In this document: positions 21,499 to 31,677 of the stretch, one piece after another
Layout: every line of letters begins with the position of its first letter
Numbering within the stretch: the first letter of the stretch is position 1
Source: Anthoceros angustus
Taxonomy: Eukaryota > Streptophyta > Anthocerotopsida > Anthocerotales > Anthocerotaceae
Direction of reading: 5' to 3'
NCBI GenBank assembly: GCA_010909165.1
Contig: MU008199.1
Location: 62,001-126,000 of the forward strand
Length of the DNA: 64,000 nucleotides
Made by a program: the position numbers and the translations under genes
The notes under the pieces: generated by a model
Seen by the model: the letters and a program-made list of their open reading frames with translations, nothing else
Databases searched by the model: none
Told to the model about the DNA's origin: nothing

Positions 21499-23875
21499 AT
21501 GGGGTGGTGCTCGTGCTTCGGAGCCCGCAAGCAGGACCGCAAGCCGCCGAAGAAGGATGACACCAGCACTGCGGACCGGGCCGAATTGGCAGGCTCTGTC
21601 ACCCCCGCCATCACCAAGCAGCCCAGTGGTACGGGATGCTGCTGCTGCTGCCGGGGCTCTGCCCTCGGCGCTGGCGGGGGCCTGCATTTGTGTATGGATG
21701 TGTCGTCGTGATGCAATTTGGGGTGGTTGGGTGATTGGGAATTAGCCCCCGGCGAGGTTGAGTGAGGGTGCGGGTTGTGGGTCTGAGTGGGGCACTGGCG
21801 TGGTGTTGGCTTGTGTGGGTGTGCAGACAAGATTAAGGGGAAGGTGTCGGCCGCGGATGCCAGAGATCCTTCCATCAAAGATGGGTCCACATCGCACATT
21901 GCTGCTCAGACATTCGCCTTCCGGGAGCTAGCCAATGCGACCAAGAACTTCAGGCAGGAATGCCTGCTGGGCGAGGGCGGGTTTGGGCGGGTTTATAAGG
22001 GCCGCCTCGAGACCACTGGCCAGGCAAGTGTAGTGTCTTCTCTGTCGTCTGTGTGCCTTGAAGCTGTTTGTTGAGCAACTGTGTGAGTGACTGCTGCTTT
22101 GGCGTGTAGGTTGTGGCCGTGAAGCAGCTGGACCGAAACGGGCTGCAGGGAAACAGAGAGTTTCTGGTGGAAGTATTGATGCTCAGTCTGCTTCACCACC
22201 CGAACCTGGTGAATCTGATCGGCTATTGCGCGGATGGGGACCAGCGGCTTCTGGTATACGAGTTCATGCCGATGGGATCTCTGGAAGACCATCTACATGG
22301 TACGTGTTGTGCTCCTAGGGTTCAGTGCTGGTTGTTGGTTCTTGCTGGCATGGTGATGGTGTTCATATGTCTCTCGTGGTTTTGGGGAGCTGCAGATCTC
22401 CCTCCGGATAAGGAAGCACTAGACTGGAATACGAGGATGAAGATTGCAGCTGGTGCAGCTAAGGGTCTGGAGTACCTGCATGATAAAGCAAACCCACCCG
22501 TCATATATAGGGACTTCAAGTCCTCAAACATTCTCCTGGATGATGGCTTTCACCCGAAGCTCTCCGACTTTGGGCTCGCCAAGCTTGGTCCGGTTGGGGA
22601 CAAGACGCACGTGTCCACTCGTGTGATGGGCACCTACGGGTACTGTGCCCCAGAGTATGCCATGACTGGTCAGCTGACTCTGAAGTCTGATGTGTACAGT
22701 TTCGGAGTAGTATTGTTGGAGCTGATCACAGGAAGGAAAGCAATTGACAATGGCAGGGCTGCCGGAGAGCATAATCTGGTGGCATGGGTAAGTATGCCTT
22801 TCAGGTCTTTGAATGGTGACGGTTGTGAGTGCTTGCTTCGTGTGAGAAGTGAGATGTCTTGTTTGTACGTCAGGATGCGTTTTTAGCAAATCAGATGCCG
22901 TCAGAGTCTTCGACAGGACCAAGATCAGTTCACTTGGGTACCTAAGGAGCTGATCTTGGTTAAATCATAGCTAGTTGATAATCGAGTGTGTCAGCTGATG
23001 TTGTGGCTAGATTGCCATGGTGAGGATGTTTGAATTGCTGCTTGTATTGATATTTTTACACTTGCAGCAGGGTATGTCTGTGCATGCCCGTTGGTCAGAA
23101 GTTATTTGAGGTGACAGCGATGGGTGGCATGTGCCGTACTACATTGCGGTGAAGAGGGCCGGTGAGACTGATGCTGTTTCTGTCTATGTTGTAGGCTCGG
23201 CCTTTGTTTAAGGATCGAAGGAAGTTTCCATCTATGGCTGATCCCATGCTTCAAGGGAGGTACCCCATGAGGGGTCTCTATCAGGCCCTTGCCGTGGCAG
23301 CCATGTGCCTTCAAGAGCAGGCTGCAACCAGACCTCTGATCGGTGATGTGGTGACAGCTCTTAGCTATTTAGCGTCCCAGACTTACGATCCTGGTATGCA
23401 CCCATATGGAAGCAACAGATTCACGCCAGGAACTCCTTCTCGAGACAAGAAGGAAAAGAGGATGACGAGTGGTACTGAGCGGAGTGGGATGACTGCACCA
23501 GCCTCAACGGTGGAGGAAAGAGGTCTGAAAACGAAAACGGCTGGGTCTAAATCTCCCTCCTGGCAAGCACAGGTCTCTCCAGATGTTGTCCCGAAAGAGG
23601 TTTCTCGCTCACGGTCAAATGGTCAACTTGACAATGGTCGTCAGGATTCAAGTTACCCACGGAAGAGGGATTCCGATGAGTGGGAAAGACAGGAAGGTCA
23701 AAAGGAGAGCCCTGGTCGTGCGGTGCGGAATAGCAAAGATGTGCAGAGAAACTCACTGCCTTCGAGGGAGCGTGAACGAGCGGTTGCTGAGGCAAGAACC
23801 TGGGGCGAGAACTGGAGGGAAAGGAAAAGAGGCAACTTGGGTGTTGGTGATGCTGGTGATGGTGGGTATGGTTAA
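21499..23875 (+). CDS. Receptor-like cytoplasmic kinase, RLCK subfamily VII (PBS1/PBL type)
   Basis: Five exons in continuous phase: 21499-21628, 21827-22023, 22110-22299, 22396-22787 and 23195-23875, giving about 529 residues. The N-terminus [11 protein letters not shown] has Gly2 for myristoylation and Cys residues for palmitoylation, so plasma-membrane anchoring is likely. Kinase landmarks are the Gly loop [12 protein letters not shown], the lysine in [11 protein letters not shown], the catalytic loop [23 protein letters not shown], and the activation segment [20 protein letters not shown] with the APE motif. YRDFK, lacking the Arg of HRD kinases' usual context, is typical of RLCK-VII. The C-terminal 140 residues are hydrophilic, Ser/Lys/Arg-rich and probably disordered. 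These kinases relay signals from pattern-recognition receptors. The second intron uses a GC donor (cag|gcaagt). Confidence 0.95.
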
Positions 23876-25424
23876 TTTTTGGAGGACGATTGGGATGCTC
23901 TGGGAGGTGAATCTATTGTATATGCATATAACCGCACATCGGTGTTTCGTGGTACAAATCTAGTGCAGGGAGCAAATTCACACCATTCAAGTAGGCTGTT
24001 TGTGGAGGTTATACTTCTCCCAACGTGTTTTGGGAAACGGCTCTCATGGATTGATTGTTGCTGTTCATCATAGGTGGACTAGCTCTGTATATTTGCTTCA
24101 TGGCTTTGAGTCATAGACAATGTGTCAATGTGAATACCGCATCATTTGTTTCCAATTTTGATTTAATCACTAGAAGGTCTCAAGCTCGACATCTCTTATC
24201 GTTGATAAGCGATGCGAGTCAGTGAGACTGGGACAGTTGAGATGGAATCAGCAAATCGAAGTTGTATCTGCAATCAGGGCAGCAGTGCCTTGTTGATAGT
24301 ATGCAGCCCATAAATACTTGGCACATCAGCAGTGTGTGTGCATTAGCTGGTGTCCGTCTATGATGCGGTTATCTTTGCCACATTTGTGAAGCTGCGGTGG
24401 GGTGATGTGAGGAGGGTCTCTGGGAACAGGTTTACAGGAGGAAAGAGTCTGAGATGCTACTCCCAAGCTGGTGACCAGTGCTTATCAGGGGGCTTGTTGC
24501 AGGTACTAGTACCTTCTTCTAAAGTTGCATAATAATGAAGGGTATGGAGCAATACAGATTCGAGCATCAAGGAGTCTGGGAGGCCTGTCACCAGTCAGGT
24601 TGATGAATAATGATCATACACACTCTCGAGAGAGCCCAGTTGGTGTGTGCATGGACTCAACACAGACAGCTTGAGTGCGGATTAGACCCAAGGAGCTTGG
24701 ATCTGGTATAGGTTTAAGCAGAGAAAACGGGCACGGCTTCTATAGAATGTGGTCCACATTAGATTCAATCTATGACTTAAATGTTGCTGAGGGTGTAAGA
24801 TGGTTCTGTGTCGGCAGGCACTAGGTTGCTAGTCACATGACTCATCCATCATACCAGACAATTGCCATCTTTGCAAATACATATACGCTTGTATTTTGTT
24901 ACCTTGTCCTGTCGGTTGTGAACGGCTGCCTGTCACGTACATTGTTGGCTTGATCAAGGCGTCAGAAAAACCATAGGTAATTCGTCGATGATGCACACAG
25001 CGGTAAAGCACATCTGCGCTGTAGGTACGACATCAGGTTTGTGTGTGCAGGGCAAAAGTAGACATTTGGCACGCCACGGAACCCAATGCCTCTTGTACTT
25101 CGGATTTTAGGGATATTTTGTTTGCTGGCTGCCTTGGTCCTCCCAGGTAGTGCATAAGATTATTCCGTTCAGGACAAAGCTCGAATCGCAAGGTGAGAGC
25201 GTCCTTCCACTACTCACCGACAGGGCTAACAGTCCAGAAATGGGCATCAATACTGTTAGCCCGCTGGAAACAAGAAACAACTGTGCTCTCCTCCAACAAG
25301 TGCTCTTTGTTATGCGGAAATGTGACTCTTTCATGGGCTCCCGGTTTGTCCTCCACTGCTTTCCACCGGGCAGCCAGCGCAGAGGTGAGACCAGAGGGAA
25401 GAATCAGAATGATGGAAATATGTG
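23876..25424. other. Spacer between kinase and Pth genes
   Basis: No gene is supported on either strand. The first few hundred bases are probably the 3' untranslated region of the kinase gene. Short frames at 25107-25446 show no family resemblance. Confidence 0.6.
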
Positions 25425-26177
25425 CTACTCAAGAGCTTTGACATGATTCACAGCTGGAGGACTCTCCTTCCGATTCTGATTCCATGTGCTCACTGCCTTG
25501 ACAAGTCCGTCCCTTGTCACAAGCCTCACAGCATCAACGCCTCTCTGAAACGAGAACAAGAGCTCCTCCCTCTCCTGTGATGTGAACTTCTGCAGGACAA
25601 AGGCCTGCGCCTCTGTGGTACCACGTGGCCGTCCCACACCGATCCTTAACCTGGGAAAGTCCCTGCTCCCCCTGAAATGGTGGATGAGGGATTTCATCCC
25701 GTTGTGGCCGCCGTGCCCTCCCTTGGGCAGCAGCTTCATCACCGCAAACTCCAGATCCATGTCATCGTACATCACCAGCACTCTCTCCACGGGGACCTTG
25801 TAGTATGCTGCCATCGGCCCTACAGCTTCCCCGCTGAGGTTCATGAAGGTCTGCGGCTTGGCCAGCAGAACCGGAGTCCCGTTGATGTGGCCCTTCCCCA
25901 CGAGCGATTTGTGCTGGATGGTGGACAGAGTGATCCCTTCTGCCTCAGCGATGGCATCGATCATCTCGAACCCTACATTGTGCCGAGTACCAACAAACTT
26001 CGACCCAGGATTCCCCAAGCCCACCAGCAGCCACGGAGCCTGCCCCTGCCCGCCGGAGGCTTGAACCGAGAGGCTCCCGGGCTTGGGGGATCCCGGAGGC
26101 GAGCACCATAGGGGGCAGATCGTTCTGGGAGAAGATGGCAAGCTGGGCAGCCGCAACATTCTCACCAACCGAGCCAC
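25425..26177 (-). CDS. Peptidyl-tRNA hydrolase family protein, probably plastid (Pth/CRS2 type)
   Basis: Single exon, 250 residues. An N-terminal region of about 45 residues, rich in Ser/Pro/Arg and without acidic residues, looks like a transit peptide. The Pth fold then begins at WLLVGLGNPGSKFVGTRHNV. The residues equivalent to the bacterial catalytic set are present: Asn in GLGNPG, His in TRHNVGF, Asp in VMYDDMDL and Asn in GGHGGHNGMKS. LLAKPQTFMNLSG is also conserved. The enzyme releases peptides from peptidyl-tRNAs. Plant plastid paralogues (CRS2) instead act in group II intron splicing while keeping most of the catalytic residues. Sequence alone does not decide between the two roles, so I give no symbol. 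Confidence 0.92.
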   Translation of the reverse strand: MARLVRMLRLPSLPSSPRTICPLWCSPPGSPKPGSLSVQASGGQGQAPWLLVGLGNPGSKFVGTRHNVGFEMIDAIAEAEGITLSTIQHKSLVGKGHINGTPVLLAKPQTFMNLSGEAVGPMAAYYKVPVERVLVMYDDMDLEFAVMKLLPKGGHGGHNGMKSLIHHFRGSRDFPRLRIGVGRPRGTTEAQAFVLQKFTSQEREELLFSFQRGVDAVRLVTRDGLVKAVSTWNQNRKESPPAVNHVKALE

Positions 26178-26904
26178 AGTTGCAAGCCACTCTATCCCTC
26201 AATCCAGGCCTTTGCAAGCTTTGCTAGGTCCCCCGTCCTGCTTTGCGTGTGAACCTCCTGCCCATGAAAGAAAATGAAACCAGCATCCGACACCACTGAT
26301 CGTCCAGAGAGGAGAGCCACTCCCTGGACTGCGGGAGCGTGCTCGTTGTAGCCTCAGATTCTAACAGGCTAATTGCAATTTAGCCACTTTGAACAAGTCT
26401 GAAAGCAACGGGATAAGCATCTGGAGAAGAAACGCTCACACAACGCAGCTCCTGAACATCACACCTCGGACCAGTGCAAAAACGCCGCTTGACGCAACCA
26501 TTCAAACTCAATTTAACCAAATGCAGGCCTCTTCTTGCCTGCTTACCCTTTTGCTTCGTCCCCCGATCCTATGAAGCTTCGGGCTTCCTCGTTGTCTCTT
26601 CCGCCCATATGGAGATAAAATAGATGTCTAGACAGGTCCACTTGGGATAGTGGCTGGTACAAGGTAGTGCAGAGTCGATTCACCATGTGACAAATGGACA
26701 CACATTTATAAGAACATCGTGCGCTTAGATCCATACTTAGATGGGTGGGTTGCTTAAAGAGAATGGATGCCCTTGGTGCAAGTAGCTTAGGCACACCATA
26801 GTACAAGTTGTTAAATACCAAATCCCTTTAGTGGACTTAAATAAAATCTTTTTAAGAAATTAAAAAGACTCAATAAAAAATATAATACTTAAATTCAATG
26901 TTCA
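26178..26904. other. Spacer upstream of Pth gene
   Basis: Presumably contains the Pth promoter near 26180-26350. After 26830 the sequence becomes AT-rich. No gene seen. Confidence 0.55.
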
Positions 26905-27262
26905 AGATGAGTGGGGTGAGAGAAAAAGACATGACATCTGAATTCAAAAGACCCATGTAATGAAGGACAAATGGGGGGAGAGAGGCTCCAACTTTGTATG
27001 TGAAATGGGACGAGTGGGGTGCGAGAAAAAAAATGATATCCTAATTCAAAAGACCCATATTATGAAGAGCGAACAGGAAGAGAGGCTCGAATTCTCAATC
27101 TTAAATATGTGGGATCGAGTGGGGTGAGAGAAAAAAACATGATATCCGAATTCAAAAGACCCATATACATAATGAAGGACGACCGGGAAAAGAGCCTCGA
27201 ATTCTCAACCTTGGATGTGTGGGATCTGTACATTAGCCAACTGCGCCACCGCCCCTCATACG
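26905..27262 (-). mobile_element. tRNA-derived SINE-like element with tandem copies
   Basis: On the minus strand 27262-27185 starts 'ggggcggtggcgcagttgg', which contains a good RNA polymerase III A box (tggcgcagttgg). About 45 bases later comes 'gagaattcgaggctc', close to a B box. The tRNA-like part is followed by roughly 105-bp units. These repeat about three times from 27230 back to 26905, each with 'gaattcgagcctc'-like and 'atgggtcttttgaattc' words. The clover-leaf is imperfect, so this is not a working tRNA. Element ends and target duplications were not found. Confidence 0.55.
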
Positions 27263-28527
27263 AGCACTTATAGTTTAACCAATTTTGTGAAAACCAAGTA
27301 TATCATATCCATCCTTTGATTATAATATTATATAAATGAATATAAGTTTAGACTGAGAGATAACTTGGTAAATTATAAATAAAATAGAATTATGATTTCT
27401 TATTTTCAAGAATCGAACAGAAACTTAATCATATTATTATCATGAAATGTTACAATATCTCAATGGACTTGGAAGAGGCTAACTAATTAACTACAATGAG
27501 AGTTCACCATTCATGCTCATTTCTAGTGAACTAATTTTTTATTAATGAGGATAATCGTACAACTTAGTCTAAACAACGTTCATATGAAATCTCAAAATTT
27601 TGGGTCCTTTTTATTAAGGACTTCTTTAGAGTCTCTTACTAATAGTAAATGGAGAATTTTTATAATATCCTCATCTCTTGTTTAAGGGTTCTTACATAGA
27701 TCCACATCTTTTTGATTCGAGGATTTTTTATGGAGTGCATGAATCTGGCAAAAAGCTTAAATTTTTTAAAAGCTTAAATTTTGGTAAATATTCCATATGG
27801 GTCTTCTCCGAAGAGTCTTTCATATCTTCATCTCAATTTGTTTTCATGAGCATTTTGATACCTGGTCTCTCACGTCTTTTAAGGATTCAAATGAGATCCA
27901 TTATCTCTTAATTAAAGAATTTTACAGAGTTCCTCCTACCTTAAGATCTTATAGCTCATTTCTTGAGATAAATATCCATCCCAGCAATCATCTGCCTAAT
28001 CAACTTTAGGTTCGAAATGTTTTCTAGCGTGCTAATGAGTTAGGGAAACAAGTTCGAGAAAATTATTTACGAAGGAAATATACCGAATTGTTCCACGGGT
28101 TGGCCAAGCAAGTTGGACCCAATCAGGCTCTTACCAACGATATGACTACCTCAGCCTCAGCTGGACCGGAAGCTCCTCGAACACGTCTTGTGATCGCGAC
28201 ATTTGTGGAGGGGTTTCCTACCTGCTTTCTGTTCCAGGTGATCCCCAGGTGATGGGTTCAATTTGGCTTGCTGCTTCCGTGCTTAGATCCGTCATGCTGT
28301 TGGCTCACGTGCCGATGATGCAGCCACACTTGTGCCTTTTCTGTGTTTGGAATTCTGTGTTGCTCGATTGGCAGTTGTTTGACTGCAAACTTAGCCTGTT
28401 GGAGGTTGATCTTGCCAATTGAGGTCAGGGTTGATTCTCGTAGCAGATTGGAGCCGGTCCGATTCACTGTGCTTGCTTCGACTCACTGAGAGTTGGTGAA
28501 TTGCTTTTGTGCAGAGGTGTTTGCTAA
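27263..28527. other. AT-rich region with a decayed ORF
   Basis: Very AT-rich to about 28010, then close to average composition. Plus-strand frames at 27797-28009 (for example SNEIHYLLIKEFYRVPPTL) and about 28029-28251 (LGKQVRENYLRRKYTELFHG, then AKQVGPNQALTND) look coding-like but are separated by stops. They might be an inserted organelle or mobile-element fragment. I cannot identify the source. The last 270 bases are the likely PTOX promoter and leader. Confidence 0.4.
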
Positions 28528-31138
28528 ATGGCAGCTTACGTGAGCTTGCATCATTCAGCCACTTTTCAGGCTCTGAATAGGTTTACTGTACCTGCACACC
28601 GGTTCCAGGGCAGCCAGGGAAGGGCAATAGAGGTGCGATCCTTCTGTGGTGCCTACCATAAGAGGAGCTTATGCACAATTGTAGCAGCTGGGAGTGAGGG
28701 TGTGGTAATTGAGGACAATGGGAGGTTGCTTCATTCCAGACATGGTTTTGGAAAATGTGGGAGGGAGCGAGTGGTGGCAGCTGGCTCTTTGCGGAGTGAT
28801 GCAGTTACGGCAGAGGGGAACGAGTCACCCGTTATCAGCTCAAGCATTTCAGATGAGGAGAGTGAGAGGCTTCAGAGGGCCAACCCGGCAGGGGCTGGGA
28901 CTGACACCAGCTTGGCCAGGGTTAGTGGGGCAGAGCTTGAGGTGAAGCGTCCAAAGAGAATCTACTTTGATTACGGATTTCAAGCCAATTTTCTACGGGA
29001 AGGGCCAACTGTCCCACGAAATGTGATCAGGCTTGCATTTGAGAATTTTGGACGAGAATGGAGGGTGAGTTACTCTGAGTCATAGTTCTCTATCTGCTAG
29101 TGTATGGATAGCGTACATCGATCATTCTCAGTTCAGCTGTATTTTGGCAGCTGAGCTAACAAAAGTCTGGAACGAGTGGTTCAATTCTGTAGGGTGCTCA
29201 AGGCCAGGGCTGTTAGGTCATAATTGATGTCAGCATGTGCGCTCAAAGCTGCTGCTTCTCTGCAGGCATTGCGTAGAAGTTACTTGTTCAGTGAAGGTGG
29301 AGAGCTCAATGGTAATGATTCTATTTGCAACCTTGTTTTTGGGTCCCGCCCCAAGTTCTTTGACAAAGCCATAAGGTTATGTGTGGTTACCTATGTTCAC
29401 AGCCTCGAGCACAAAGGCTGGACCCTGGGCCTACGCAGGACGAGCTGCTGTCTTGGTTCTCAGGGGCGTGGACAAGCTGCTGCAGCTATACGACGGTCTG
29501 CCGGAACTCAGCCCACAATTGCAGGTTTGCTTGTGTTGGCATGTGAGCATTGCTGGTGAAATGACAACGTTCATCGCATGGGAATGTGAAATTTGTCCTT
29601 GTGTTATACAGGACTTGACTCCAGAGCAAGCGCAATTGCGAGACGCACTGAAAAAGCTTACATTGAGCAATGACGCTGTCTGGGAACGAGAGAGGAAACG
29701 ACCCCCTGTTGAGGCGCCATGGTGGATCCTTGGCCCCTACTATATTCTATGTGCGGTACGGGCCTGCACAGAAGATTCTCGCCTCTAAGATGGTCTGTTC
29801 CTCTTCTACTATTGACGAAGTGGCAACGATCCAACGTTCTTGCAGATGCTGGACATCATTTTCAACAACAGGCCTATACAACGATTTTGGTTTCTGGAAA
29901 CTGTGGCTCGTATGCCCTACTTCTCGTATCCCCTTTCACTTTCACGATCCCCACGCTCTGAAATCCTTCTCATTGCTCTGTAGAGGTAACTCTGTGAACA
30001 GCTGTAACGTCGTACCTAAAATTCTCCTTTAGTCGGGTCCTTAACACTTTGGCAGCTACATTTCTATGCTCCATCTCTACGAGACTCTTGGCTGGTAAGG
30101 TATTACTTAATGTTCCTCTTGACTCATATTGCAGCATGGTGTGTAAAGTTGTGCTAACCATCTTCGTGGTGTGTGTTATAACCTCTAGGTGGCGCGTAGG
30201 AGCTGAGGTGCGAAAGGTTCACTTTGCTGAGGTATGGTATACTGTTGGCTTGATCCAGTTCAGAGTTTCGGTCAGCCCCTGTTGCAAATGTTCTCTGACG
30301 TATGTTTGTACCAAATCAGGAATGGAATGAAATGCACCACCTGAAGATTATGGAGTCTCTTGGAGGAGATCTGCAGTGGGGTGACCGTTTCTTTGCTCAA
30401 CATGCTGCATTCTTCTATTATTGGGTATGATGCTTTTAAGATGTGGAAAACGCTACTTCTGTGACCACGTTTCCTGACCCTGAACGTTTCACAGGTTCTC
30501 AACGGGATGTTCTTGATCTCGCCAAAAGTTGCCTACAACTTTTCAGAACTAATAGAGTCACACGCAGGTCTGATGCTCCCTTTAGTGAATTTCCTTTACT
30601 GGTGACAACCAATCTGTTTTGAACAAGAAACATAATGTTGTTCGTATTGAATGACAGTGGACACCTATGGTCAGTTCGTTGACGAGAATGAGGAGCTGTT
30701 GAAAACGCTTCCACCATCTCCCGTTGCCATCGAGTACTATGAGAGTGACGATTTGTACATGTAATAAGGATCCCCCCGCAGCTGGCCCAATCGCTTTGCT
30801 GACGTGGGGAAGCTAGCTGCCAATTTTCTGTTTCGTTTTCCCTTGTTTTACTGATGTGCAAACGTTGTTTGGCAGGTTTGACGAATTCCAGACGAGCCAA
30901 TTACCGGAGGCTAGACGTCCGAAAGTAGACAGCCTCTACGACGTATTTGCTGCCATCTGTGTAAGTTCGTAACCTGGCACTAGGCATCTACATACGCGCT
31001 GCAGGTAGCACTCTCTTGAACCTTGCTTTGCTCGCTTTCCAGGGTGACGAAGGGGAGCACGTGAAAACTATGGTGGCATGCCAGAGACTTGATAATCCTG
31101 TCAGCAGCCCACACCGACCAACCAAATTCAACCCGTAG
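28528..31138 (+). CDS. PTOX: Plastid terminal oxidase (plastoquinol oxidase, IMMUTANS type)
   Basis: The enzyme oxidises plastoquinol with oxygen at the thylakoid, supporting carotenoid desaturation and acting as an electron safety valve. Twelve exons keep phase throughout: 28528-29064, 29266-29311, 29403-29524, 29612-29755, 29846-29925, 30056-30094, 30189-30231, 30320-30424, 30495-30567, 30658-30760, 30876-30960 and 31043-31138, about 490 residues. A long N-terminal region without acidic bias fits a transit peptide. Di-iron motifs are visible: Glu in [40 protein letters not shown], the His/Glu pair near LIESHAVDTYGQF, and DEGEHVKTM near the end. [11 protein letters not shown] marks the short exon characteristic of PTOX as opposed to mitochondrial AOX. 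Exon 4 carries [20 protein letters not shown], another PTOX hallmark. Confidence 0.96.
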
Positions 31139-31677
31139 GACGGCCTTTGTAGGACGGACTAATTTTGCTTTCCATGACTGCCAAACAGTGTACATATGTA
31201 CTATCAATCTATTCAAGGAACCTCCTGAAGAACTCATCTTCTCAGTCTTTACTTGAAGTTGATCAATGCAGTGAGAACCACTCACGATGAATGAAGTTAG
31301 CAAAAGCCACTGTTTTATGACATACAAGCACCACCTTGGGAATGCAAGGGGACAAACCTTCCTTCCCTACATGCGCCAGGAGCGGTACGATAGGGCATCC
31401 GATTGCCTGTAATGTACCAGGAGCTGCCAGGGATCTAGCACCCAATAGCCCGTTCCTTAAGATCCCCTTCTAAGAGCTCCACTTCCTCTTATAATTGCTA
31501 GACAGTGCAGAATCCAGCAGTTATAAGTTGACGACAGGAACAGCCCGTCTAGGTTGGGCTTTGCCAGACTCATGGTCAGGCGCGAATGTGCAAGGCAGCC
31601 AACCTTCGGAATATTTGCACACATATGGAGCTTTGGGCCATGATAAGAATTGGTGAGAGCCACGTTTCCCTTCTACC
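31139..31677. other. Convergent 3' flank, PTOX and family gene A
   Basis: PTOX (plus) and family gene A (minus) end tail to tail 539 bp apart. No gene seen; the space should hold both 3' untranslated regions. Confidence 0.6.

Noticed and set aside
20811-21900. Long frames on both strands upstream of and across the kinase start (249 and 301 codons)
   Set aside because: They run through a CTG-rich microsatellite and GC-rich leader, and the minus frame is antisense to kinase exons.
27185-27262. Functional tRNA gene on the minus strand
   Set aside because: A and B box-like words are present, but the acceptor stem and anticodon arm do not pair, and the B-box part is repeated in tandem.
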